A DNA stretch of 8,448 bases from a bacterium (GTDB lineage: Bacteria > Chloroflexota > Dormibacteria > UBA8260 > Bog-877): the NCBI GenBank assembly GCA_021817185.1, contig JAKAVU010000121.1, positions 1 to 8,448 on the forward strand. The letters run 5' to 3'. Within the stretch, counting starts at the first letter, position 1, and each line of letters starts with the position of its first letter. Of this stretch, positions 1 to 6,500 are shown piece by piece. The notes below the pieces were generated by a model. That model ran no database searches and was not told the DNA's origin. It saw only the letters and a list, made by a program, of their open reading frames with translations. The position numbers and the translations under genes are program-made.

Positions 1-474
1 GACCTCCTCGGCTTGCTGGAAGTGGTCCGGCTCACCCTGGCCGCGGTTGGAGACCCAGCCGCTGCGATGGAGGACGTGGCCCGCAGAGTCCACGATCCCG
101 GACCCCTCCTCGCGCAGGAGCAGCCCCCCCACGCTGCCCACGTCGGGGGCCGACAGCAGTCGGCTCACAGCGTGCCCGAGGAAGCCCTCGCTGAGGCGCA
201 CGTCCAGGTTGCAGAGCATCACCAGCTCGCTGGTGCTCGCCCGGATCGCCTGGTTGGCGGCCCGGGCGAAGCCGAGGTTCTCCGGGTTGGAGATCACCGA
301 GCAGTCGGGTTGGGCCAGAAACCACTCCAGCGACCCGTCGGTGGAGCCGTTGTCGACCACCACCAGTTCCCTCGGGGTGAGCCGCTGGGCCCGGATCGCG
401 GCCACAGCGCCCTCGCAGTCGTCGCGGCCGTTCCAGTTGATCAGGACCACCGCCACACCGGGTCCGTCGGCCAT
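1..474 (-). CDS. Family 2 glycosyltransferase, N-terminal part (cut by window edge)
   Basis: Reading leftward from an ATG at 474-472 the frame stays open for 158 codons to base 1, so only the N-terminal part is present. It starts MADGPGVAVVLINWNGRDD, the usual first strand of a GT-A fold. The nucleotide-binding segment VVVDNGSTDGS lies at residues 38-48, NPENLGFARAANQAI at about 63-77, and CNLDV at 88-92 where relatives have the metal-binding NPDA/NNDT-type motif. A later stretch (DSAGHVLHRSGW, about 129-140) is typical of GT2 enzymes acting on bacterial surface polysaccharides. The family transfers a sugar from a nucleotide donor to a lipid-linked acceptor in the cytoplasm. The gene starts 10 bp after the stop of the preceding glycosyltransferase, with only a weak ribosome binding site, so it is probably coupled to it. 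Donor and acceptor cannot be read from sequence; rhamnose is plausible because of the adjacent rml genes. The catalytic-base region lies beyond the edge. Confidence 0.9.
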   Translation of the reverse strand, partial: MADGPGVAVVLINWNGRDDCEGAVAAIRAQRLTPRELVVVDNGSTDGSLEWFLAQPDCSVISNPENLGFARAANQAIRASTSELVMLCNLDVRLSEGFLGHAVSRLLSAPDVGSVGGLLLREEGSGIVDSAGHVLHRSGWVSNRGQGEPDHFQQAEEV

Positions 475-484
475 CAGGCGCTCG

Positions 485-1381
485 TCACGGGCTCACCCGC
501 GGCCGCCGGCGCAGCGCGTTCAGGGCCAGCAGCAGGAGGAGACGGGCGGCTATCCCCGCCCCCACCAGGGGGGCCAGCCATCGCTGCCCGCCGCGGCGGT
601 AATGCAAGCAGTAGAAGCGCCACATCGAGCGATGGAAGTGGACCAGCATCGCCAGCGCCGCTTGCTCCGAGCTCCGCCCCTTGAGATGGAGAACGCGGGC
701 GCGGGGCTCGTACCAGACCTGCAGGCCCAGCTCCGCTATCCGCCAGCAGAGCTCGAGGTCCTCCCCGTACATGAAGTAGCCTTCGTCGAGCCCGCCAATC
801 CGGTCCCAGACCTGGCGCCCGACCAGCAGGCAGGCGCCGCTGCCGCTGTCCACCGCCATGGCCCGGTCCTCGGGGACATTGGTCAGGTTGTAGGCACCGA
901 TGCGAGCGCTCCCTGGCCAGAGCCGGCTCAGGCCCAGCAGCCGGTAAAGAGCCACCTCCGGGTTGGGGAACGTCCGCCGACAGGCGGGGTCGAGACGGCC
1001 GTCAGGGCGCAGGATCCGGGGGGACACGGCCCCGCGTCTCGGATCTTCCAGGAGCGCTGCGAGCATGTGCTCCAGGGCTCCCGGCGCGAGCCTGGCGTCG
1101 GGATTGAGCAGCAGCACAGCTTCGCCGGCCGCTCCCCGGGCGCCGCGATTGACCGCGGCCGCGAAGCCCAGGTTGCGCCGCAGGACCATCAGCCTGACTC
1201 CGGGGAACTCGCGCGCAACCAGCTCTGCCGTGCCGTCGGTGGAGCGGTTGTCGACCACCGTGATCTGACCGGGAGCCAGCCCCTGGTCGAGGCAGGAGGA
1301 GATGGCGTCCGCCACCTCCAGGGCCGACTGGTAGGTGCAGATGACCACCCGCACCCCGCCCAGGCGGGACGCCTCAGCCAC
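485..1381 (-). CDS. Family 2 glycosyltransferase, rhamnosyltransferase-like (WbbL-type)
   Basis: This 298-residue protein has the full motif series of a GT2 enzyme: VVICTYQS (12-19), DNRSTDGT (44-51), NLGFAAAVNRG (70-80), LLNPDA with the metal-binding aspartate (91-96), and a long acceptor/catalytic block GACLLVGRQVWDRIGGLDEG (182-201) followed by YFMYGEDLELCWR (202-214), where the Glu-Asp pair is the likely catalytic base. The block and the overall length resemble WbbL-like rhamnosyltransferases. A hydrophobic segment near residues 271-290 followed by arginines suggests membrane association at the C-terminus. The protein would add a sugar, plausibly L-rhamnose from the dTDP-rhamnose made by the genes just upstream, to a polyprenyl-linked intermediate. 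Its GTG start overlaps the end of rmlD by 8 bp and has no clear ribosome binding site, so it is probably translated by coupling. A second GTG nine codons in (1354) would also keep the whole domain. The sugar specificity is inferred from context. Confidence 0.9.
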   Translation of the reverse strand: MAEASRLGGVRVVICTYQSALEVADAISSCLDQGLAPGQITVVDNRSTDGTAELVAREFPGVRLMVLRRNLGFAAAVNRGARGAAGEAVLLLNPDARLAPGALEHMLAALLEDPRRGAVSPRILRPDGRLDPACRRTFPNPEVALYRLLGLSRLWPGSARIGAYNLTNVPEDRAMAVDSGSGACLLVGRQVWDRIGGLDEGYFMYGEDLELCWRIAELGLQVWYEPRARVLHLKGRSSEQAALAMLVHFHRSMWRFYCLHYRRGGQRWLAPLVGAGIAARLLLLLALNALRRRPRVSP

Positions 1382-2258
1382 CGGTCAGGGCGGCTCGAAC
1401 CGCCCCATCCCGCTCCCGCGTCAGGTACTCCCGCAACTCGCTCCGCCACTCGGACAGAGGCGGCCCGCCCAGCGCGATGAAGTCCGAGTTGTCCAGAACC
1501 GAGTACCGGGGTCGTGGCGCCGGGGCTCCCCAATCGGCCGTGGAGACGGGCTCGACCCCGGCTTCGAGCCCGGCCTCCTCGAGCGTGGCCACGGCCAGCT
1601 CGTACCAGCTGGCGGACCCCCGGCCGCAGAGGTGGTGGATGCCAAAGTGGGTGGTCGTGAGCAGCCAGCCGATGGCCGTCGAGAGCTCCGCGGTCCAGGT
1701 GGGGGCTCCGATCTGGTCCGCCACCACCCGCAGCGACCGGCCCTGGGCCGCGGCCCGCAGGATCGTCAGCGGGAAGTTCGGCCCGCGGTTGCCGTACAGC
1801 CAGGAGGTGCGCACCAGGTAGAGCTCCCCGCCGGCCTCCTGGCAGGCGACCTCCCCAGCCCGCTTGCTGGTCGCGTAGACGCCCCTGGGGCGGGGGGTGT
1901 CGGTCGTCCGCCACGGCCGCGGCGGATCCGCGGCGTCCTGGCCGAAGACGAAGTCCGTGGAGATGTGGCATAGCGGAATCCCGGCCTCCGCGCAGGCCCG
2001 GGCGACCACGGCCGCTCCATCCCGGTTGATCGCGAAGGCCAGCGCCGCCTCCGACTCGGCCTGGTCGACCCTGGTGTAGGCGGCGCAGTTGACCACCCGG
2101 TCGGGGCGGCCGCCGGCCAGGGCGGACCGCACCTGGAGGTCGTCGGTCACGTCCACCTCCGACCGTCCGGCCCCCACTGCCTCATGGCCCGCGTCCGCAA
2201 GCGCGGCCAGCAGGTCAGTGCCCAGCTGGCCCCCGGCCCCCAGGACCAGGACTCTCAC
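1374..2258 (-). CDS. rmlD: dTDP-4-dehydrorhamnose reductase RmlD
   Basis: RmlD performs the last step of dTDP-L-rhamnose synthesis, the NAD(P)H-dependent reduction of dTDP-4-dehydro-L-rhamnose in the cytoplasm. The 294-residue product is of normal family length. Visible motifs are the Rossmann glycine motif GAGGQLG (7-13), NCAAYTRVDQAE (57-68), STDFVF (100-105), the catalytic YxxxK of the extended short-chain dehydrogenases as YATSK (Tyr128, Lys132), RTSWLYG (150-156), DQIGAPT (181-187), and RPRYSVLDN (249-257) near the C-terminus. The open frame runs 78 codons further upstream, but that part is a shadow inside rmlB. The GTG at 2258 places the first strand VRVLVLGAGG right at the N-terminus as in homologues. 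The start lies 7 bp after the rmlB stop with no evident Shine-Dalgarno, which points to coupled translation. The 3' end overlaps the next glycosyltransferase by 8 bp. Confidence 0.95.
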   Translation of the reverse strand: MRVLVLGAGGQLGTDLLAALADAGHEAVGAGRSEVDVTDDLQVRSALAGGRPDRVVNCAAYTRVDQAESEAALAFAINRDGAAVVARACAEAGIPLCHISTDFVFGQDAADPPRPWRTTDTPRPRGVYATSKRAGEVACQEAGGELYLVRTSWLYGNRGPNFPLTILRAAAQGRSLRVVADQIGAPTWTAELSTAIGWLLTTTHFGIHHLCGRGSASWYELAVATLEEAGLEAGVEPVSTADWGAPAPRPRYSVLDNSDFIALGGPPLSEWRSELREYLTRERDGAVRAALTGG

Positions 2259-2265
2259 CGCGGGT

Positions 2266-3342
2266 TCAGCTTGGGGCCGGAGCGGCCCCGGCCAGAGGCC
2301 GGTAGTTGCGCCGGTAGAATTCGGCGAACTCCCCCGACTTGATCGGCTCCCAGAAATCCCGGTGGTCGCGGTACCAGGCCACGGTGCGCTCCATCCCGCT
2401 CTCGAAGTCGAGCTCGGGAGCCCATCCCAGCGCCCGGGCTCGACTGCTGTCGAGCGCGTAGCGGCGGTCGTGACCGGGGCGGTCCTCGACATGCTGGATC
2501 AGCTCCTCCGAGCGACCGGTCAGGCTGAGGACCGCCGCCGCCACCTGCAGGCCGTTGCGGGGGGCTCCGCCGTGGCCGAGGTTGTAGGCCAGCCCGGCGG
2601 ACCCGCGGGCCAGAACGGTGGCGATGCCGCGCGCGTGGTCGTCCACGTAGAGGTAGTCGCGGACCGCGCCGCCGTCGCCGTACACGGGCAGCGGCAGCGA
2701 GTCCAGCGCCTGGGTGACGAACAGGGGCACGATCTTCTCCGGGTACTGGTGGGGCCCGTAGGTGTTCGACCCCCGGGTGATCAGGATCGGGACCGAGTAG
2801 GTGGCGTGGTAGGCGAAGCACTGCATCTCCGCCCCCACCTTGCTGGCGGAGTACGGCGACCGGGGCCGCGGAGGGTCATCCTCCCGGGAGAGGGTGGGCG
2901 GCTCCACATCGCCGTAGACCTCGTCGGTCGAGACCTGCAGGAAGCGCCGGTGGTGGTGGACCCGGGCCGCCTCCAGCAGGGAGAAGGTGCCGTACACGTC
3001 GGTCTTGATGAAGGCGTCAGGGTCGAGGATGGAGCGGTCGACATGGGTCTCGGCCGCGAAGTTGACGATGCAGTCGACGTCTCGGGCCAGCTCCTCGACC
3101 AGCTGCCGGTCGCAGATGTCCCCTTCCACGAACCGGTAGCCGGGATGGTCGGAGACCGCCTCCAGGTTGGCGAGATTGCCGGCGTAGGTGAGCTTGTCGA
3201 GGACGGTCACCTGGAGGCCCGTCCCCCGCTCCAGAAGCAGCCTGACAAAGGCGGACCCGATGAAGCCGGCGCCCCCCGCCACCAGCAGGCGCGGTGGCAG
3301 CTCCGACCATGGCGTGCGGTCGTCGGGATGTTCGCTGTTCAT
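2266..3342 (-). CDS. rmlB: dTDP-glucose 4,6-dehydratase RmlB
   Basis: RmlB converts dTDP-glucose to dTDP-4-dehydro-6-deoxyglucose with bound NAD+, the second step of dTDP-L-rhamnose synthesis. The 358-residue protein is an extended short-chain dehydrogenase with GGAGFIGS (23-30), DKLTYAGN (49-56), AAETHVDRS (96-104), STDEVYG (138-144) containing the Thr-Asp-Glu used in the dehydration, YSASK (Tyr164, Lys168), SNTYGPHQYPEKIVP (192-206), and the sugar-nucleotide binding motif RPGHDRRYALD (288-298). These motifs separate it from UDP-glucose epimerases. The open frame extends far upstream, but the ATG at 3342-3340 is chosen because it follows the stop of the rmlC-like gene by one base (TGA-A-ATG). 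About 18 residues precede the first strand, a little longer than usual. A GGAGG sits at 3363-3359, 16 bases away and too far for a standard ribosome binding site, so coupling to the upstream gene is likely. Confidence 0.96.
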   Translation of the reverse strand: MNSEHPDDRTPWSELPPRLLVAGGAGFIGSAFVRLLLERGTGLQVTVLDKLTYAGNLANLEAVSDHPGYRFVEGDICDRQLVEELARDVDCIVNFAAETHVDRSILDPDAFIKTDVYGTFSLLEAARVHHHRRFLQVSTDEVYGDVEPPTLSREDDPPRPRSPYSASKVGAEMQCFAYHATYSVPILITRGSNTYGPHQYPEKIVPLFVTQALDSLPLPVYGDGGAVRDYLYVDDHARGIATVLARGSAGLAYNLGHGGAPRNGLQVAAAVLSLTGRSEELIQHVEDRPGHDRRYALDSSRARALGWAPELDFESGMERTVAWYRDHRDFWEPIKSGEFAEFYRRNYRPLAGAAPAPS

Positions 3343-3343
3343 T

Positions 3344-3922
3344 TCAGATGTTCTCGATCCTCCAGTCGAAGCCGATGCGGGGATCGTCCCAGGGTATCCG
3401 ACCCTCGTCGGGATCCTCGGGCCGGTAGGGCTCGGTGGTGTAGTAGCAGAGCAGGATGTCGCGCTGCGAGAGGGCCTGGTAGCCGTGCGCGACCAGCGGC
3501 GGGATGGCGACCACCTTGGCGCTGCGCTCCCCGCTGAAGACGACCTGGACCCTCCCCTGGGTGGGCGAGTCCGGGCGCAGGTCGACCAGCACGATCCGGG
3601 CGTCGCCCGCCACCATGTCCCAGTAGTCCCACTGCCGGCGGTGCCAGTGAAAGGCCTTGATGAGCTCCGGGGGGTTGCCCCCTCGGGCGTAGGCCAGGGA
3701 GCGCGACATCTGCGCGAACCCGTGCTCCGGCAGAAACGGCCGGCCGGAGTCGTCACGGTCCCCGCGTTTGAGCTGCTCGGTGAAGTGGCCGCGCTGGTCG
3801 AAGTGCAGGGTGAGGGTCTTGACCATCACCTGGTCGATGGTCCCGAGCTTGGCGGCCAGGGGCACCGCCGCCATCGCCTCCAGGACAGCCTCCATCTCCG
3901 CGGTCAACTTCTGCCAGGCCAT
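3344..3922 (-). CDS. rmlC: dTDP-4-dehydrorhamnose 3,5-epimerase family protein (RmlC-like cupin)
   Basis: This 192-residue cupin fits the RmlC family, which epimerises C3 and C5 of dTDP-4-dehydro-6-deoxyglucose. Support comes from FDQRGHFTE (41-49), a core histidine in KAFHWH (His92, in the place of the catalytic base of RGLHYQ in classical RmlC), VDLRPDSPTQG (113-123), IPPLVAHGYQ (140-149), YYTTEPYRPEDPDE (160-173) carrying the tyrosine region, and IPWDDPRIGFDW (176-187). It is not the classical form: the usual NxSxSxKGVLRGLHYQ block is replaced by a differently spaced stretch ending in IKAFHWHRRQWDYW, a pattern I associate with a divergent branch of the family. About 30 residues precede the first conserved strand. 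The ATG at 3922 has a strong GAGGAGG five bases upstream, which supports the extension. Position between rmlA and rmlB, in an otherwise complete rml set, makes the epimerase role likely. A 3- or 5-only epimerase remains possible. Confidence 0.85.
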   Translation of the reverse strand: MAWQKLTAEMEAVLEAMAAVPLAAKLGTIDQVMVKTLTLHFDQRGHFTEQLKRGDRDDSGRPFLPEHGFAQMSRSLAYARGGNPPELIKAFHWHRRQWDYWDMVAGDARIVLVDLRPDSPTQGRVQVVFSGERSAKVVAIPPLVAHGYQALSQRDILLCYYTTEPYRPEDPDEGRIPWDDPRIGFDWRIENI

Positions 3923-3927
3923 CAGCT

Positions 3928-3934
3928 CCTCCTC
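3928..3934 (-). promoter_or_regulatory. Strong ribosome binding site of the rmlC-like gene, overlapping the rmlA stop
   Basis: On the minus strand the sequence TGAGGAGGAGCTG leads directly into the ATG at 3922. GAGGAGG is a near-perfect Shine-Dalgarno, with 5 bases between it and the start. Its first two bases are the last two of the rmlA TGA stop codon (3935-3933). It is the best ribosome binding site in the window and fixes the start of the rmlC-like gene, including its N-terminal extension. Confidence 0.85.
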
Positions 3935-4994
3935 AAGCCAGGCTCACCCGGGAGTGGTCACCCAGCATCAGCTTGTGGGCCCGAGGTCGGGTGTCGCTCT
4001 TCTCGATCACCACGTCCCGGCCGATCAGGGAGTCCTCGATCTTGCTGGCGCCCCGGATCACCGTGTGCTCCAGGACGATCGAGTGCTCGATCTCGCTGCC
4101 CTCCACCAGCACGTGGTGGTACAGGGCCGTGAAGGGGCCCACGAACGAGTCCACCACCCGGGTGTGGGCGCCGACGATCACCGGGCCCCGGATCGTGCTG
4201 TGGACCACCTCGGAGCCCGCCTCCAGGATCACCTTGCCCAGCAGCTTGGAGTCGGCGCTCACGGTCCCCTCCCGGCGCTCGTCGAGCATGTCCAGGACGA
4301 CCCGATTGCACTCCAGGAGGTCGTCCATCTTGCCGGTGTCGATCCAGCGGCCCTCGACCAGGTGGGGGGTGACACGCCGGCCGCGGTCGATCTGCCACTG
4401 GATGGCGTCGGTGATCTCCAGCTCCCCACGGGCGGACGGCGAGATGGCATCGACCGCCTCGAAGATGCTGGGCTGAAAGCAGTAGACGCCCACCAGGACC
4501 AGGTCGGAGCGAGGGTCGCTGGGCTTCTCCTCCAGCCGCACCACCCGGCCCTGCTCCAGCTCGGCCACCCCGAAGCGCTGGGGGTCGGGCATCCGTTTGA
4601 GCAGGATAAGAACGTCGGGGCCGTCCCGGCGGAACTCCTCCACCACCGAGCGGATCCCCCCGGTGATGAAGTTGTCGCCGAGATACATCACGAATGGCGA
4701 CCCGTCCAGGAAGGTGCGGGCGGTCTGGACCGCGTGGGCCAGGCCCAGGGGCTGGAGCTGGCTGATGTACTCGACCCGAGCCCCGAACCGGGACCCATCC
4801 CCGACCGCCCGGCGGATCTCCTCGCCGGTGTCGCCGACCACGATCCCGATCTCCTGGATCCCGGCCTCGACCAGCGCCTCCAGACCGTAGAAGAGCACCG
4901 GCTTGTTGGCGATCGGGACGAGCTGCTTGGCCCCGGTGTGGGTGATGGGGCGGAGCCTGGTCCCCTTGCCCCCGCTGAGAACCAGACCCTTCAC
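3933..4994 (-). CDS. rmlA: Glucose-1-phosphate thymidylyltransferase, long StrD-type RmlA
   Basis: RmlA joins glucose-1-phosphate and dTTP to give dTDP-glucose, the committed step to dTDP-rhamnose. The 353-residue protein has the nucleotidyltransferase signature GGKGTRLRP (8-16), AKQLVPIANKPVLFYGLE (22-39), PLGLAHAV (82-89), the metal-binding LGDN (105-108), EEKP (155-158), LEITD (192-196) and IDTGK (218-222). After about residue 243 comes a hexapeptide-like left-handed beta-helix (GKVILEAGSEVVHSTIRG and following), which the short RmlA of about 290 residues lacks. This is the long form seen in StrD-type enzymes of actinobacteria and others. The start is uncertain by three codons. GTG at 4994 gives the family N-terminus (V/M)KGLVLSGGKGT, while a TTG at 5003 would add three residues and has a better placed GGGGAG (5018-5013). 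The gene follows the only real gap in the operon and ends 10 bp before the rmlC-like start. Confidence 0.93.
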   Translation of the reverse strand: MKGLVLSGGKGTRLRPITHTGAKQLVPIANKPVLFYGLEALVEAGIQEIGIVVGDTGEEIRRAVGDGSRFGARVEYISQLQPLGLAHAVQTARTFLDGSPFVMYLGDNFITGGIRSVVEEFRRDGPDVLILLKRMPDPQRFGVAELEQGRVVRLEEKPSDPRSDLVLVGVYCFQPSIFEAVDAISPSARGELEITDAIQWQIDRGRRVTPHLVEGRWIDTGKMDDLLECNRVVLDMLDERREGTVSADSKLLGKVILEAGSEVVHSTIRGPVIVGAHTRVVDSFVGPFTALYHHVLVEGSEIEHSIVLEHTVIRGASKIEDSLIGRDVVIEKSDTRPRAHKLMLGDHSRVSLA

Positions 4995-5026
4995 GAGGGG
5001 CAAGCCTACCAGCTCCCCGCAGCCGG

Positions 5027-5045
5027 GCCCGGGCCGCCGCCGGGC
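5027..5045 (-). other. GC-rich inverted repeat in the only intergenic gap
   Basis: Just after the TGA of the hexose-1-phosphate transferase the minus strand carries GCCCGG (5045-5040), a 7-base loop, then CCGGGC (5032-5027), a possible 6-bp stem of pure G-C pairs. It overlaps a 10-base palindrome CCGGGCCCGG (5032-5023). No T-run follows, so it is not a standard intrinsic terminator. It could be a transcript-stability or pausing hairpin ahead of rmlA, or a chance product of the base composition. Confidence 0.3.
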
Positions 5046-6500
5046 TCAGTAGGCATGCCGGTGGAAGAGGATCCGCCACGGGGTCAGCAGCAGAATCTTG
5101 AGATCGAAGCCCAAAGACCAGTTCTCGATGTAGTAGAGGTCGTAGAAGATCCGCTCCTCCATCGAGTTGCCCTGGCGGAGGTCGTTCACCTGGGCCCAGC
5201 CGGTGCACCCCGGAGGCGCCTGCAGGCGCTCCCGGTACCGGGGGTAGTCGCGTTCGAACTGGGCCGCGAAGTAGGGCCGCTCGGGGCGCGGGCCCACCAG
5301 GCTCATCTCGCCCTTGATCACGTTCCAGAGCTGGGGCAGCTCGTCCAGGCTGAAGCGGCGCACGAACCGGCCGACCGGGGTGGTGCGCTGGTCACCCTCG
5401 GTCGCCATGACCGGCCCGGTATGGCGCTCCGCGTCGACCACCATCGAGCGCAGCTTCCAAACCCGGAAGGGGCGGCCGTGGAGGCCCAACCGCTCCTGCG
5501 CGTAGAAGGGGGACCCCTTCGAGGTGAGGGATATCGCCAGGGCGCACACCCCGACCACGGGGGCCACCGGGATCGCCAGGATGACGGTGAAGACCAGGTC
5601 GAAGGCCCGCTTCAGGATCAGGTTGCGACCCACCAGCCGGTTGGGCCGCAGCCCGATCAGGGGCATCCCGGCCACCTGCTCGGTGCGGGCCGCCGAGGTC
5701 ATCATCTCCAGGATGTCAGGCACCACCTTGACCTCCGCCCCCTGGCTGAGGCAGGCGTTCGCGAACTCCACGACCCGGTCGTGGCCGGCCTCGCCGAGAG
5801 CCAGCACCACCATGTCGGCGCGCTCGCGAGCGACGATCCGGTCCAGCCCCTGCTCCATCGAGAAGGTGGCCAGATCCTGGTTGCCGGGGCTGGCGCCGGG
5901 AACGGTCGCCACCCGTCCCACCAGCTGGTAGCCGTACTCGGGGAACATCCTGAGCCTGCGTATGAGCAGATCGGCGATCTCGCCGCTGCCCACCACCAGC
6001 ACCCTGACCGCGCCGAAGCCGGAACTGAAGAGCGCCCCCTGGATGCCCCGGATGGCGGCCCGCTCGAGGATGTAGAGGAGAAGGGCGGCGATGGAGGCGT
6101 CCGCCAGCACCAGCCGGGAATAGGGGAAGCCCCGGTAGAGGCCCTCGAGGGCGACCGCCAGGGCCACGAAGAGGGCGACCGATCCTGCCGAGCCCAGGAT
6201 CTCGTCCACGAACGACTGGCCGCGCTGGACCCGGTAGCGGCCGGTGAACAGGAAGACCAGCAGCCACAGGACGACCACGAAAGGGATCGCCAGCGCGTAG
6301 TCATGGAAGCTGGGCACCGCCCCACCCGGAATCGGGACCCCGGAGAGGTGGAAGCGGTACTCGTAGCCGATCAGGGCGCCGGCCGCCACCGCCAGAATGT
6401 CCCCCACCACCCGGATCGCGACCAGCGGCCCCAGGCGCCGGTTGCGGGACACGGCGTGCGAGACCTCGAGCGGTCGGATCAGGGGGCCGGACTCAGCCAA
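5046..6500 (-). CDS. Undecaprenyl-phosphate hexose-1-phosphate transferase (WbaP/WcaJ-type initiating enzyme)
   Basis: The 484-residue protein is a large polyprenyl-phosphate hexose-1-phosphate transferase that moves a sugar-1-phosphate from a nucleotide sugar onto undecaprenyl phosphate and so starts the repeat unit. The N-terminus holds about four hydrophobic segments (roughly 26-46, 68-86, 101-119, 131-147), then a Rossmann-like domain beginning VRVLVVGSGEIA (165-176). A further membrane segment (about 298-326) leads into the catalytic domain, with KLRSM (349-353), DAE (356-358), SLDELPQLWNV (384-394) holding the Asp386-Glu387 catalytic dyad, GEMSLVGPRPE (397-407), GCTGWAQVN (431-439) and DLYYIENWS (454-462). 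The length is normal. The TTG start overlaps the flippase gene by 8 bp and is supported by GGAGG at 6513-6509. Whether glucose, galactose or another sugar is moved cannot be told from sequence. Confidence 0.93.
   Translation of the reverse strand: MAESGPLIRPLEVSHAVSRNRRLGPLVAIRVVGDILAVAAGALIGYEYRFHLSGVPIPGGAVPSFHDYALAIPFVVVLWLLVFLFTGRYRVQRGQSFVDEILGSAGSVALFVALAVALEGLYRGFPYSRLVLADASIAALLLYILERAAIRGIQGALFSSGFGAVRVLVVGSGEIADLLIRRLRMFPEYGYQLVGRVATVPGASPGNQDLATFSMEQGLDRIVARERADMVVLALGEAGHDRVVEFANACLSQGAEVKVVPDILEMMTSAARTEQVAGMPLIGLRPNRLVGRNLILKRAFDLVFTVILAIPVAPVVGVCALAISLTSKGSPFYAQERLGLHGRPFRVWKLRSMVVDAERHTGPVMATEGDQRTTPVGRFVRRFSLDELPQLWNVIKGEMSLVGPRPERPYFAAQFERDYPRYRERLQAPPGCTGWAQVNDLRQGNSMEERIFYDLYYIENWSLGFDLKILLLTPWRILFHRHAY

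Noticed and set aside
47..1480. A 477-codon plus-strand open frame opposite the two glycosyltransferases.
   Set aside because: Both minus-strand frames here carry complete GT2 motifs. The plus-strand translation has no family signature and is rich in Arg, Pro, Ala and Gln, as expected of a shadow.
2259..2492. Upstream extension of the rmlD frame by 78 codons.
   Set aside because: It lies inside rmlB in another frame and translates to Ser/Thr/Gly-rich nonsense. The Rossmann strand begins exactly at the GTG at 2258.
2089..3537. A 482-codon plus-strand open frame opposite rmlD, rmlB and the rmlC-like gene.
   Set aside because: It is antisense to genes with intact catalytic motifs, crosses their boundaries and shows no domain of its own.
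3343..3756. Upstream extension of the rmlB frame by 138 codons.
   Set aside because: It overlaps the conserved coding sequence of the rmlC-like gene, has no conserved motif, and a well-placed ATG follows that gene's stop by one base.
5023..5045. Intrinsic terminator between the initiating transferase and rmlA.
   Set aside because: A G-C stem is possible but no T-run follows on the minus strand, and the genes on both sides belong to the same pathway.
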